Origin: Macrotrachela quadricornifera
Taxonomy: Eukaryota > Rotifera > Eurotatoria > Philodinida > Philodinidae
Assembly (NCBI GenBank): GCA_022393335.1
Contig: JAJEKB010000243.1
Coordinates: 29,809 to 93,808, forward strand
Direction: 5' to 3'
DNA: 64,000 nt
Under the pieces are notes generated by a model that had not been told where the DNA came from, made no database searches, and was given only the letters and a program-made list of their open reading frames with translations. Positions within the stretch are counted from its first letter, which is position 1, and each line of letters opens with the position of its first letter. The translations under genes were made by a program, and so were the position numbers. Of this stretch, positions 20,871-33,254 are shown piece after piece.

Positions 20871-22205
20871 TTAGAAATGGGCAAATCAACGATTTTTCGA
20901 GAGAAGTTATGTGAAGTTATTTTTTAAAAAATTCGAGTTTGTGTCAAATCCAGTCGGGGGTGATTCAAAAAAATCAAGAAAATTATTTTTGAAAAGTTTT
21001 CAATCCAAGTCGAATAAAAAGTGGAGCCAGTTTTGGTTAACATTTGATCCATTTAATATATGCAAATGGTATAAACTTGTTAATGATATCCTCGGGCATA
21101 TCAAATTAAATTTGAAGTAACATCTACATCATTAAAAACGCCTTTTGTTTTTCATCGAAGAAATTCGGCTGACCGTTTCTTTGTCTATTTCACGAGCAGG
21201 GATGTGAAAATGGGAGTTATTAGCTTTTAAAGCACTGGAAATGTACAGGACTTTATTAATAAATCCTATTCATTCCCTATAATTCATGACACTACGTGGC
21301 CTTCAGAGCAGAGATGTCCATCGCGGTTAAGAATCTCCCGCTGTCGGCAGCGCCGCGATGGACGTCTCTGCTTCAGAGAACTTCGATACTTATTCCCAAA
21401 TGGCCTGAAATAAGTAAATTATGAATGAATCGAAAAAATTACTATGATTTCTATTCATCCTATTAGATGTAATACATGAAAAGAGTTCAAAACAGGATTT
21501 GATGTTTAATATTAGATATATAACACCGCTGAACAGGTATTGTATAATCTTTTCCAAGAATATGATAAAATTTCTCTTTGCAAATTACTGAAAAAGCGAG
21601 ATATTTATTATGTGATGGTGTGAATAGGCTTGATAATAGTTTTGTAGATGTTTTCACATGTTCATCTAAACTCCATTGTTGTTGATCGATAAAAGTATTT
21701 TTAAATTCAATAATAAATATTTTTTTCTCTCTCAATCCTTAAAAACCAAATGTTCGTTCTAACGAACATTGCAATAATTACTATTAAAAATGCGATAAAT
21801 TCTTTGACACCAAAACCAGTCATTCTGTTAAATATGCTACTCTAATAAATCACAAAATGAAAATTAACTCTCGAATGTTTTAAAAGTCGTGAATTTTGAA
21901 TCACCATTCTTTATTTTAACAAATGTATCCACTCAAAAGTACAACATTACTTTCTTTGCTCTTTCTATAAGTGATATTACTGAACACAGTGTTGGGCTAT
22001 TCGATAAAACTATCCAATTATTTCTGATTGATGACCGCGTTCAGAATATTGTCTTTTGGAAAGAATATTCGATCTTATCGGTCTGAAATACTCCCACAAT
22101 ATTATTCAAATAGCTACGTTAAAAAGATTAAAATTTAAAATAGCTATTACAAGCTACTTAATAACTGTGTAAACAAATTTAATTAAAAAGTATCTCTTTT
22201 GAGAA
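20870..22205. other. Non-coding DNA between repeat blocks
   Basis: Several 60-80-codon frames occur on both strands without domain-like content. The stretch holds a 62-bp hairpin MITE (own entry) and ends in further tagctattta units and the inverted 'gtatctcttttgaga'. Confidence 0.4.
21309..21370. mobile_element. 62-bp hairpin MITE with 8-bp target duplication (hAT-like)
   Basis: 21309-21326 (cagagatgtccatcgcgg) pairs with 21353-21370 (ccgcgatggacgtctctg), with a single mismatch. The pair is flanked by an exact 8-bp direct repeat CTTCAGAG at 21301-21308 and 21371-21378. Ends CAGAG...CTCTG plus an 8-bp duplication are the hallmarks of hAT insertions. At 62 bp, almost all stem, it is an extremely reduced element. 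It is GC-rich in an AT-rich background. Confidence 0.8.
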
Positions 22206-22210
22206 GCTAT

Positions 22211-22245
22211 GGGAGGTATCACCTCGGATGGTTCCCTCATTGGCG
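22211..22245. mobile_element. Diverged solo end of the palindromic MITE family
   Basis: 'gggaggtatcacctcggatg' then gttccctcattggcg corresponds to ggagggtatcacttggagag, gttccctcgtcagag of the 11373-12005 element. No second end was found nearby. Confidence 0.4.
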
Positions 22246-22564
22246 GGTTTGGTACACTTCACTGACACTCTCTTCATTAACGAGTAGAGTTCACCGACAG
22301 AATTCTAAGCTAGGAAAACTTGCAGTTTGTTGCAAATTTAGCGGCAGAAAATTGTCAAATTCACGAGTTATTTTGAAAGTTTTATGATAAATTGTGTTGA
22401 AAATTTAAGTTATACGAGGCTCGAAACTTTGGCTTTTTAATAATCTTTTAATTTGTAAAGCGTTTTCAACTCTTCTATCACTCATGAGATACACTATAAT
22501 TTAATCATGGCTTCAAGTTAAAACAGTGAAAGCATTTCAAGCAAGTATGCTGCAGTGATTCAAT

Positions 22565-22935
22565 TTACAAAAGGCTAAGTCAAAAGACAACAGCGACAGA
22601 TTATTGTACAACAAAGACAAAAATCATGATGATTTGTACTACTGGATATGTGAATGCAAAGATCAAAAGAAAACGAAATATACTGTACGGACCATCACAA
22701 TTTGTATCGAGGACCAGCACAAGATTCGCACATTTGATGCTATGCAGCATAATCGTGCACCAGAAGTAAGCAGACCTGGAGTTCTAAAAGCCTGTACACA
22801 AATGAAGGAGCTAGCTCAAATTAGCAATGATCAGCCCCCACAAATTATTAGTAACGTTGCCGCTACAACATCACGTGAAATATATTTGTATTTGCTGTCC
22901 TTGTCGGTTTATATATTTGTCTTTTGTCCATAGAG
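22565..22935 (+). pseudogene. FLYWCH-type zinc-finger fragment
   Basis: One open frame begins just after a TGA near 22557 and has no ATG before 'LLYNKDKNHDDLYYWICECK'. It carries the spacing of a FLYWCH zinc finger: an aromatic YYW, Cys-x-Cys in 'ICECKD', a basic/Thr stretch, and a His followed by 'HNRAPE' (normally HNH.P). FLYWCH domains bind DNA and often accompany MULE-type transposases or occur in chromatin proteins. The C-terminal half becomes low in information. The fragment is probably a relic or a single exon of a larger gene. It lies beside the MITE end at 22211, in a transposon-rich interval. Confidence 0.4.
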
Positions 22936-23287
22936 TATTAGTCCATACATCTCCTTGTGTCGGCGAAATGGTGTCAGCGAAGAGAGTACTGGTCATCTAT
23001 TAGCTGCTAGTGTGATTGTAATGAGTTTGTCTTACTTCAGACAATAGTTGTAACGATGGCTTTACTGGTTTTCTTGAATAGAAATATACATCGACATCAT
23101 TGGCCAACAAGATGCTAAAAATGATGTCTCCAATTATGCATATTTATTTCTTTAAGAATAGTCAAGAAATTTTTTAATTAAATAGCGCAAGGACTGTCTT
23201 ATTTTGTTAAAGAACATAAACAGATTTTAGTAATATTCTAAATACACTACTTCAATGTTACTGCATAAGTAGAGTTCAATTTGCGTG

Positions 23288-25565
23288 TTAGTTGCAAACC
23301 GCTAAGAAGACGCCAACATTGTTTGAACCGGCGTTTGCAACAATAATATCCAGTTTGCTGTCACCATTGACATCAGCTACTGCCACCGAATGTGGGTTAA
23401 TACCAGTTGAATAAGTCACTTGAGAAGCAAATGTACCATTGCCATTGTTGAGGAGAACACCGACGTTATTTGAACCGGAATTTGTGACAATAATATCGAG
23501 TTTGCTGTCTCCATTGATATCGGTTGCCGCGATCGCATACGGGTTAGTGCCAGTTAAATAGGTCACTTGAGCAGCAAATGTACCATTACCATTGTTGAGG
23601 AAAATACCGATGTTGTCTGGACCATCGTTTGCGACAATAATATCAAGTTTGCTGTCTCCGTTGACATCGGCTGTTGTCACCCGTACCGGATCAGTGCCAG
23701 TTGGATAGGTTACTTGAGCCGCAAACGTACCATTGCCATTGTTGAGAAAAATGCCGATGTTGTCTGGACCGTTGTTTGCGACTATAATATCAACTTTACT
23801 GTCTCCATTGACATCGACTGCTGCCACAGATACCGTGTTAGTACCGGCTAAATAGGTCACTTGAGGAGCAAACGTGCCATTACCTTTGTTAAGAAGAACA
23901 CCGACGTTGCCGGAACCGTAGTTTGCGACAATAATATTGAGTCTGCTGTCTCCATTAACATCGGCTGCTACCACAAACCATGGATTAGTACCAGTTGGAT
24001 AGGTTACTTGAGCAGCAAATGTACCATTGTCATTATTAAGGAGAATACCGACGTTGCCTGAACTGTAGTTTACGACAATAATATCGAGTTTACTATCTCC
24101 ATTGACATCGGCTGCTGTCACAGATGCTGGGTAAGTGTTAGCTGAATACGTCGCTTGTGTCGAAAAATTATTACATAGGCCTATTGCGAAATAAATATTA
24201 TTATAAGGATCAGTTTAATTATGACAAACAATTGCCTCATCTGAGTTCTGTTTACTTTCAAAAAGGTTACCAGAGCTCTTACAGAGACAACGTCAGCAAA
24301 CAGAATGATGTTCACAATTTTGAAAAATTTTCTTTTGTCTCTCGTGAATTTCAACCCTTTTTCTTATAATCTATACAGCTCCTACCAGAAAACCACCATT
24401 CTATAATTCTGACAAATTCCCAGCAGCTTTCTTTTCGATTAGTATATACTTAACATCGTCTAATTTTCCTCTGGTTTTACGATACTGCTTTAAATCTTTT
24501 ATCATTAGAACTAAATTGACACTTATCTCATATTCGATCAAATCAGCAAAGAATATGAACTCTTAATTGGCCGAATTCGTAAGATTTTCCTTGGGTAGAA
24601 TGAGTAGGATGATTGATAAGATGCTCTGGATAGATCATAATCAGAAAACTCTGTTGAAAAGAACTTTAATTCAATGATACATACATGTACGTAAGAAATG
24701 ATTGATGATATACTTCAGTCAATAGTGGGAACGTCAAATTCACTCGTTCATTCGTTATGTGAATCAGACAATAACAGTATTATATTTGAGACCATCCAAA
24801 TAAACATTCAATGATTTATTCGTTCTTTTTATAGTCCAAAAACAACGATTTGTGTATTTTGTCTTTTGTCAAATTTATAGTGGTCAATTTACTACCTCAC
24901 AAAAACTGGGTAAAAATGAAGAAATCAATGAAGAAGGAAAAAAGAAAATTAACAGCTTCTGTTTCTGAAGATTTATTCATCAATTTTCTAAAGGAGAAGC
25001 AGCTGACGTAAATCTATGAAAAAACAAATTTGAACCGCTAAAATAGCTACTTCCCTCTCTGACCCGTCTCACTTATAGTTATATCTCATACCGATCACTA
25101 AAACTTCTTTTACGAATCCAGTTGTATGAATATTGACGCACATACACGAATAAAAACGCAAATGTTGCCTTACTTGTTGTTGTTGTCGTTGATATTGTTG
25201 TTGTTGTCTTTGATGTTGTTGTTGATGTTGCTGTTGTTGTTGTCGCTGTCGCTGGTGTGGTTGTTGTTGCCGTTGTTGTCATTGCTGTTATTGTTGATGC
25301 CGTTGCCGTTTTAGAAGTAGGGATCCAAGCGACAAGCATTGCAGCAATGCCCGCACCGAGAAGAATAAAAGCAAGTAGAGACAAAATTAAAGTGACCGGC
25401 GAACATTTACAACGAATGTGTTTAAAGTAACTGAGTGAAACATTTTAAAAATTTTATAACAAAAAAAAAATGCAAAATAATTTTTTACCGATTATTTTTA
25501 TTACTATTCGACACTTGATGATGGATATCCTGAATATTCACTCTATTTGATAATGAGCTAGTTGC
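23288..25565 (-). CDS. Membrane-anchored FG-GAP/VCBS repeat protein with Thr-rich stalk (5' partial)
   Basis: Three exons join in phase on the minus strand: 25565-25489, 25430-25174 and 24180-23288 (408 codons plus the first exon, which I could not find). The first intron is 58 bp, the second 993 bp. The protein has a short cytoplasmic Asn/Ser-rich segment, a basic 'KHIRCKCSPVT' stretch, one hydrophobic membrane helix ('LILSLLAFILLGAGIAAMLV'), a Thr/Ala-rich stalk of about 60 residues, and six ~47-residue repeats. Each repeat contains the calcium-binding type 'ADVNGDSKLDIIV' and 'NNGNGTF'. FG-GAP repeats fold into a beta-propeller. The topology indicates a type II cell-surface protein with an extracellular propeller. 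Such genes are abundant in bdelloids and the propeller resembles bacterial VCBS proteins, so transfer followed by eukaryotic remodelling is plausible. The 141-bp units are very alike at DNA level. The long second intron is the weakest join. Confidence 0.75.
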
Positions 25566-25599
25566 CTGAATTAATTTAAAAGATGAATTTAGACAAAAG

Positions 25600-26395
25600 A
25601 ATAATTTGATTTTGGTTTAAGTTTTATCATTGATTCAAATAAAATTATTTGTAATAATAACTCAAATGCAAATATGACCCCATTCAAACAAATAAACTTT
25701 TATATTTAATTAACAAAACTGGAAATATCACTAGGACTAAGTCATTTTAGTTTTTATCAAAAAATACTTGTTGACCATTCGTTATCTTTTTAAGATATAT
25801 ATTTTCGAAACTCCATCAATCTCTAATTTGTTTTCTATGACAGATGTTTTTTTACGGAACTAGAGAAAGTTCAATGACAATATGGAAACTAACTAACGAA
25901 AAAGACTGTTGAAAATACATATAACATGATAATATCCTCTTGCATTATAGATGCTATGTAAACGAATACATTTCTAGTTTGTTTTATGCAAATGACGCTC
26001 AAAAGTATGTGGTCGAAGATACTAGTTGTACACAAGTATACTTCTTAGGGTAAAAAATTGGTGAACACTGTCTCTATCGAATTTAGTATAAAATTAGAAT
26101 GTTTGATCTTTTCTAAAAATCCTATGAAGATGTATACATCAGGACTCGAAACGGGCCACTTTTTCGTGGCTCGGCCTAGCCCAGAGTGATCCAAATCCGG
26201 CAATTATTTAGGCTTCTTCGTTTCGAGCCCGAACGTAATTTCTTTTCCATAGATTTTTTTTTCTCAATAAAATTTGTAGAACAGTACGATAAATTATCAA
26301 TGTACTTAACAGTAAATACTCGATGTTATTTTGAGCTTGAGTAGCACAGATTCTCAAAATAGAAATAAAACCAATATGCAATAAGTTGAATTAAT
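25600..26395. other. Non-coding DNA upstream of the FG-GAP gene
   Basis: Should contain the missing first exon of the FG-GAP gene, which I could not identify. A GC-richer stretch at 26138-26240 ('gactcgaaacgggccac', 'ggcctagccc', 'cgtttcgagcccgaa') looks like the inverted end of a small hAT-like element. Confidence 0.35.
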
Positions 26396-26399
26396 ACAT

Positions 26400-29015
26400 T
26401 TTGAAGGATTTAAGAATTCCATAGCATTCATTCCATAAGGTATGATATTCTATGGTACAATTTACTAATTGAGTTACACCCGTGAAAGATTCACCTCGTT
26501 TCCGAGTGGATTCTTTTTTGATATTCATCATACGGTGAGCTAACTTCCGGTCTAAAGTATTTTGAGAATAACAAGAATAATTTATTATTATCTGAAATTT
26601 GAAGATGAATTTCTTAACGCAAGATATTAGCATTTTTCTCGACTCTCTTATAGACTATTTTTTACTGCACTCTTACTAACTATATTGTCAATATTGCAAA
26701 TACTTTCGCATTAAAGAAGTGAGACAAAATCCATAGAATTCCATATTATTTTTCCAGATAATGGTATGCTTTTCATGAATATATTCCTTCATCAAAGTTG
26801 AAGGATTTCATAAATCAATATTTCAAATGATTGCACAACATCGTACATATAAATAGATCCGTTTTCTATGTTAAAAATAGTCTTCTTTCTTCATAAATAA
26901 ACTATTAATAGTTACGTTTAAAAAACTACTACGTAGTAAACTTCTCTTACGCAATTGCTCTAGCTTATTATGTTAATAACTAGAGGTCTACAAGTTCATT
27001 TCGAGTTCAGTTCAAAGGAACTGTTCAAAAAGTTCCTCTGAACTGAACTTGTAGATCTTTATAAATAACACCTTTCAAAGGCTTCAAGAATAAAAAAAAT
27101 CATGAATTTTACATTGAAAAGACTGAAAAAATGGTATTTGCATAATAAAACAAACATTAATTTTGACATGCTTCAAATTCGCTGACTAAAAGGATTGTTT
27201 TAACGATGAAAATACAATGATTGTGATTTTGAATCCGAATCGTAGATTGTTAATAAATGAAAATAGCCGTTTTAATCAATGAACTTTGGAATACATCAAA
27301 ATGAATGTTAGTTTCATTATTCCAAATGGCATTTCCTTACTTTTCAAATCACTGCATTGGAACTTGGATTCTTTCTACACTAAAAGACATTTTTGATAAT
27401 GACCAGTACTTTAAATGAATTTATAGTTTAATGGAAAGTTAGAAAAACAATAAAAGTGCCGGGCGATTTCGAGGTTTAGTATATGTCGCAGTTGGTTAGA
27501 GAATTTAGTCGATATTGGAATTTATAGAAATATGAAAATAATATCTATATCTATATCTATGTTTCTATTTTATAGAGAAAAAAAAAATAGAATTGGTGAA
27601 TATATAAGTAATCAGCTTAAATAAAATAGATGTTAGATTTTTTTTATGAAAGACAAATTAAAAATATGAATGATTTAAAATTTGTTATTGACTTGAAGAG
27701 ATGTTTATATTGAATATAAGGAAAAAATAATATGTTAGTTATTTATATTTGTTTGCTTATATAGTTATTTTCTTGATCAACGGGACATATGGGACATTGA
27801 AATTTGTATTAGAGAAAAAAATAAAATTTTTTTTTCTCATAAGATAGATAGATTTTTTTTTGAAAGCGAGACATTTGTATTAGAGAAAAAGTAGAATTTA
27901 TTCTTTTTTATACAGATTTTTTTCTAGTCGGGATATGCGGGACATTGAACTTTCTTTCGTTCTGTATTTAGAAAAAGATTTTTCGCTACCTGTTTCTTTC
28001 TATTACGAGACATTGAGACATTGATTTAATGAAATCTTTCTCTTTCTCTTTTTAAAAACTAACTTGCTGCAGTTTTTAATTTAAGGTGTAGGTTAGACTA
28101 CTTCCAAATATTTTAATGTATAGAAATATATGTTTATATGCATAGAATAGATGTTTGCGGCGCATAAATTATGTGAATGAATTATAAATTAGCCCTCACC
28201 AAATTTTTAGAAAATAGAGGTTATGTAAAATATTTTTTTATTGACTCTCGAGCAGCGAGCTGATGAAAATGGCGACATAGATTGGAAAGAGATATACAGC
28301 AATTGAGTTTGACGAACATCTTTTTTTTAATGCTCCTTGAAATCATAATGAATTTACAATAGTTTAGACGGAATGATTTCCAGCAGGGTTGAAAAAAGGT
28401 AGTGAATAAAATTGTTTACTGAAATAAATATTTCCATAAAATTTGATAAGTTAAATATGAAAGAACTTAATTAAAAAAGTTATCATAGCAATATCACTGA
28501 ATCTTCGTTTCATAGGAATGAACCTCTACCAAGAAAATATAAAATAGAGAAATGATGGTGACACATAGATTTCATACATAAAAATATTTTAAAATACAAG
28601 CTTTTATGAATTGTTCATTTACTAATATCAATCAAATACAATCTTTATAAATATCATTTATTTATAACCGTACAAATACAACGAAAATGAAAATATTCTT
28701 TCGTAAAAAGAAAACAGAATGAACATCATAATGCTCTTACAAAAATCCATTTATAATATTCTAGTAATATTCAATTCGAATCACATAGATTTATTGATGA
28801 AGAAAACGATTTTATTTTTATTTTCAAACCTTTGTTTATGTTTAGTTTTCGTTTCTCTATTTTTTTCGCGCATTCCAAACTCAACTAAATTCCGAAATCA
28901 ACTGTGGCATATATATTTCAAATAAGAATTTGTTCATAGAACGAAGACGAAACAATTTCTAGATCTTCAATAATAAATATTTAGATGTATAGAATTTAAT
29001 ATTGAGCATACTTCT
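26400..29015. other. AT-rich gene desert
   Basis: No coding frame with domain-like content. It holds one hairpin (26987-27055), a short tatatctatatc repeat near 27545, and 'gggacat-tgaa' motifs recurring near 27785, 27945 and 28010. Confidence 0.4.
26987..27055. repeat. Hairpin with ~25-bp stem
   Basis: 27031-27055 (agttcctctgaactgaactt then gtaga) is the reverse complement of 26987-27022, except that the left arm carries an extra 11 bp (atttcgagttc, a local duplication). It resembles a miniature terminal-repeat remnant. No target-site duplication is clear. Confidence 0.5.
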
Positions 29016-29022
29016 TATTGTG

Positions 29023-29730
29023 CTATCTTACCTGTATTGATAGCTGGGAATATTGATCAATTTTGTCGGAGTTGTCGACATATGTTTGATTGTTCACTGA
29101 TTTACTAGAACTTTGACTAACAATTTGTTTGAGAGGTTTATCCTCGACTGTTGGAAAAACATCTCGAGGGGTGGTCATCTCTTGTATATTCGATCTATTC
29201 TCTTTCGTCCTTCTTGTCATCCTCTTTCTTCTTGTCATGGTAGTGTGGGATTTGCCTTGATGATAGCGAGCAACTAAAATAGTTGACATCTATTTACACA
29301 AAGAAAAAATATAAATAATCGAAGATTTTGAGAATATAACCGGGAACAAAATGTCTTGAGGATTGACAGACTGATTGTTCGTCAAGTGGATATTATTTTT
29401 ATCAGGTCGAATAGTTGCATGAATAGCAAGGCGAGATGGCGTATCTCTGTGAATGAACGATGATCCTAGATTGAAATGACTCATAAGAATAGAGACATAA
29501 ATTGACATGATGAATTACGTACTTGAAGAGAAAATTTACCGATGATAGAGGATAACACGTAGGTGAAGTTAGCCTCATATTCGAGTAAATCCCGCCAAGA
29601 TTCGTCCAGGAAAGTGTCACAACTGTTCCAAAGAGTTCCAGAGTAGAACTCGATGAGCTCTATCGATTGGTAACCTTGGATTCTCCGTAGCTCAAACCAT
29701 TCATGAGAAAATCTCAAAATACCCATTTTT
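29023..29730 (-). CDS. Possible three-exon 3' gene end, unrecognised
   Basis: Three minus-strand blocks join in phase: about 29726-29518 ending 'IIGKFSLQ' with donor GTACGT; 29462-29342 ('SSFIHRDTPSRLAIHATIRP') after a tttcaatctag acceptor; and 29289-29023 ('STILVARYHQGKSHTTMTRR', a basic, Ser/Thr/Asn-rich tail). The introns are about 55 bp, typical of this genome. The first block lies inside a ~173-bp unit that is repeated in tandem here and at 32220-33012, where the copies carry stops. So either a real exon was captured and amplified, or an element terminus provides the exon. No family is recognised. A hydrophobic N-terminal frame at 30021-29915 could encode a signal peptide for it. Confidence 0.35.
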
Positions 29731-29895
29731 CACCATATGAATCTCCCCAAATAGTCAGTAAATCCCGCCAAGATTCGTCAAAGAAAGTGTCACAACTGTT
29801 CCAAAGAGTTCCAGAATATAACTCGACGAGCTCTATCGACTGGTAACCTTGGATTTTTCATAGCTTATATTTTTGATGAGAAATTTTGAAAACAG
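29545..29895 (-). repeat. ~173-bp tandem units, block 1 (two copies, minus orientation)
   Basis: Two units are anchored by 'ggtaacc-ttgga' at about 29669 and 29843 (173-bp spacing). The unit matches block 2 (32220-33012) in reverse orientation. The boundary sequence 'ggtgaagttagcctcatatt' is shared with the end of block 2. Confidence 0.7.
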
Positions 29896-29899
29896 TGGT

Positions 29900-32215
29900 T
29901 CCCTCGTATTACCATTCAGATTGCTATTGGCTATGCGTATGATCAGCAGCAGTGTCAACACAGTTAGCTTGATTGCGTATAGAAACAGGAAATCAAGAAA
30001 GATATTCTTATCGATTTTCAACTGATCAATAAATACGTTTACATGAACAATCGGTTCATGGAGTTGTGATTCTGTTGGAAAACTTTGAATGCGGCTTAAT
30101 TTAGCCCTGAAAGGATAAATCGAACGAAGTCATCGTTTACCATACGACGTCCGTCAAAGCGAAACGATGCAATATAGGTGAGAGAGTCTTCCACTGTTTT
30201 TCTGTTTGTCTGTGAAATTGTTATTTCTTTGCAAAAGCGTTTTATATTTGAAGTATTTGCAAGTATTTCTGATAGAAGATTTGAACATAAAATACTTTTT
30301 ATTGCAAAATTCTGTTGAGAATGGTTAATAAATCGGTCGATTGAATTGTCAATACGAAGTTATCATGTCCATTAGAAAGATCATTAAAACGACGGCGTTT
30401 TTCAGAATTTTTATATTTTGATATATTTAAGCTGGTATTAGGTCAAATCCAAGATGAATTTTTATACATCGATATCATGCAGACAAACGTATATCTTTTC
30501 ATTTGAAATTGAATCTTTATTCTAGTTTATTTTTATTTTTCGATATTGTCTCATTATGCTGACTGTGCCTATTAACTGTACGATATACTTCGTGTTGAAT
30601 AAGTTAATAATGTAAATTTGGAATTGAATTAGATCGTTATTATGAAATAATTAATGCAAACAAACGAAATCTTTTGTCTTTCTTCATAAAATGTTCTTGG
30701 AGATCAAATATTGAATTAATTGATGATAAAGTTTGACTGCTTGTAAGATTTGACTCAATAGATCGTCTGGACCACCTCATTGATTATGAAAGATGAAGAA
30801 CACTCTTAGTTCCAAAGGTACAAAAAGAAACGAGATTGATGTAAGAATTACACTGGAAAGTTTTCTAAATTTCTATTTATTATAAAATCGATTTTGAAAA
30901 AGCTACAGCATTTTCAAACTTCCATAATTCATTAATCGAATTATGAGGACTTAGAGAATGCTTGATTTTTTAATTTATAAAAAATTCAACTTGATTTTCG
31001 AAAATTACGAAAAGAATAGAAAATCAACGTTGACCTTTTAATAAAATCCGAAAATCAAATTCGATTTCGGTTTCGAGAGTCATTTAAACAGTGACCGATA
31101 TTGTGTCATTGCTCATTCGCATATATAAGTTAGTTAATAATGTCGTGCATCCATTATTTTCTCCAGCAGTTGTACTGAGTAGGTAAGTTATATTTTTTCA
31201 TTTAGATCTACCATTCAGACTTAAAGTTTGAACTGATTACTATCATTTAGTTTTATATTTAGTTTTCATGCATTACTCGTTCAATCGTATTTTTTTCTAT
31301 TTAGATTTGTTTATGGTTAATACAACTTTGTATTGTGTAGAATATTATTCTTCAATAATATTCTTTTTACTAGTATTTAGCTTTGTTTATGATTGACGGC
31401 ATTCTTTTTCCTATTTATATTCGTCATGATGGACAATACTTTTTTCTATTTAGATTTATTTGTAAACTAATACCATAAAATACAAGCTCAATGATCATTT
31501 TTAGTTTCTTGGAATAAATTGAAAAAATAAGAATGATTGTTGAACTCGTAATTTATGCTATTAGTCTATTTAAATAATTCAATTAAACGAAATTTATTTA
31601 TGTGCAATACTATCTTTTTATTATTTTGTTATATTAATGTTTAATAATAGTTTTTTATTATTATTTAGAGTTATTTATGTTCAATAGTAATTTTTTATTA
31701 TTTTGATGCGTTAGTTGTCAATGACATTTATCTATTGTTCAGAAGTATCAATTATTATTAGTATACCTGATGAAAATAGAAAGTCTTCCTAAAATTTCTA
31801 TTTTTTAAATTGCATTGCATGAAATATATAAGTGAAAATGAAATTTAGAACTGACGTTTCGATTTCTAGAAAATATTCGAATTGCTAAACGACATGCGAA
31901 TCTCTAGAAAAGCCCATATGCATTCACTTTCGGATTTTCAAACTAAAACACCCAATTTATTATTTCAATTTCTTTGAATATCGAATTTTCCAGAAAGCAG
32001 AAATTCCTTGGAGGATTCATGTGAACTTTTCTAGAATATCTTTAGCTATATTCTATAAATAATTTTCTAGCTTACAGCGTAGTGCAGTTTTTCGATTAAT
32101 TTCATGAAAATAGTTTATTTATTTGAACTCATTCTCAAATCAAGAACCGATAAATTCAATTTTGACGAATATTCTTTAAAAAAATTGATTTATATGAGTT
32201 CAGATTTGTCTAAGG
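29900..32215. other. AT-rich interval between inverted 173-bp-unit blocks
   Basis: About 2.3 kb bounded by inverted copies of the same tandem unit. I see no transposase or reverse transcriptase. Degenerate 'tatttagatttgtttatg' motifs recur at 31200-31700. If the blocks are element termini, this would be the body of a ~3.5-kb foldback element. Confidence 0.4.
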
Positions 32216-32219
32216 AAAT

Positions 32220-33012
32220 ATAGGTATTTTGGTATTTTTTTACGCATGATATCAACTATAGAAAATTCAAGGTTACCAATCGATAGAGCTAATCGAGTTC
32301 TACTCTGGAACGCTCTGGAACAGTTGTGACACTTTCCTNNNNNNNNNNACGAATGGTATGAGCTATGAAAAATCCAAGGTTACCAATGGATAGAGTTCAT
32401 CGAGTTCTACTCTGGAACTCTTTGGAACAGTTGGACTAGCTTCTTGGACGAATCTTGGCGGGATTTACTAACTATATAGTAAGAATCATATAGTGATGAA
32501 GGGGTATTTCGAGTTTTTTTCACGAATGGTAGGAGCTATAAAAAATCCAAGGTTACCAATGGATAGAGTTCATCGAGTTCCACTCTGAAACTTTTTGGAA
32601 CAGCTCCCTGGACGAATCTTGGCTGGATTTACTGACTATATGGGGAGATTCATATAGTGATGAAGGGGTATTTTGAGATTTTTTTACGAATGACATGAGC
32701 TATGGAGAATCCAAGGTTACCAATCGATAGAGCTCATCGAGTTCTACTCTGGAACGCTCTGGAACAGTTGTGACACTTTCCTTGACGAATCTTGGTAGGA
32801 TTTACTGACTATTTGGGGAGATTCATATAGGAAAATATGGGTATTTTGAGATTTTCTCACGAATGGTATGAGCTATGAAAAATCCAAGGTTACCAATCAA
32901 TAGAGCTCGTCGAGTTCTATTCTGGAACTCTTTGGAACAGTTGGAGCAGCTTCCTGGGCGAATCTTGGCGGGATTTACTCGAATATGAGGCTAACTTCAC
33001 CTATGTGAGGAT
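32220..33012 (+). repeat. ~173-bp tandem units, block 2 (five copies, plus orientation, with 10-N gap)
   Basis: The anchor 'ccaaggttaccaat' recurs at about 32269, 32376, 32549, 32713 and 32886. Spacing is 164-173 bp except across 10 N at 32339-32348, where the array is probably collapsed. The units contain a short frame (EFYSGTLWNSCDTFLDESW) interrupted by stops at unit boundaries. The last copy ends in the same boundary sequence as block 1. Confidence 0.75.
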
Positions 33013-33250
33013 AACAATGAATATTATATGGATCTGCAAGTATAATTGACAATACTGAATAAGAATGATTACTTTGTATTTTGTTATGTTTATCAAATTG
33101 ATCTTGATTGTAGTACGCGATTGTGTTTGAGTTCACTAATATATCGTCATGTTGTGTATTGTAGACAGGAGAAAAAGAATTAGTAGATAATCTGTAGATA
33201 GGTATACATGCTGTAAGTTTCTTTAGCATGAGGATATATATATTATGCAA
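32975..33250 (-). CDS. Possible exon, unrecognised
   Basis: A 91-codon minus-strand frame is rich in Asn, Tyr, Gln and His, with protein-like composition ('YNTQHDDILVNSNTIAYYNQ'). Its end overlaps the boundary of the 173-bp array. No domain, signal peptide or confirmed splice partner is seen. It could be the tail exon of a gene disrupted by the array, or chance. Confidence 0.2.
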   Translation of the reverse strand: MHNIYILMLKKLTACIPIYRLSTNSFSPVYNTQHDDILVNSNTIAYYNQDQFDKHNKIQSNHSYSVLSIILADPYNIHCYPHIGEVSLIFE

Positions 33251-33254
33251 AGAT

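Noticed and set aside
25126..25314. Plus-strand Leu-rich frame over the ttgttgttg tract
   Set aside because: It is the complement of the Thr-stalk codons of the FG-GAP gene on the minus strand.
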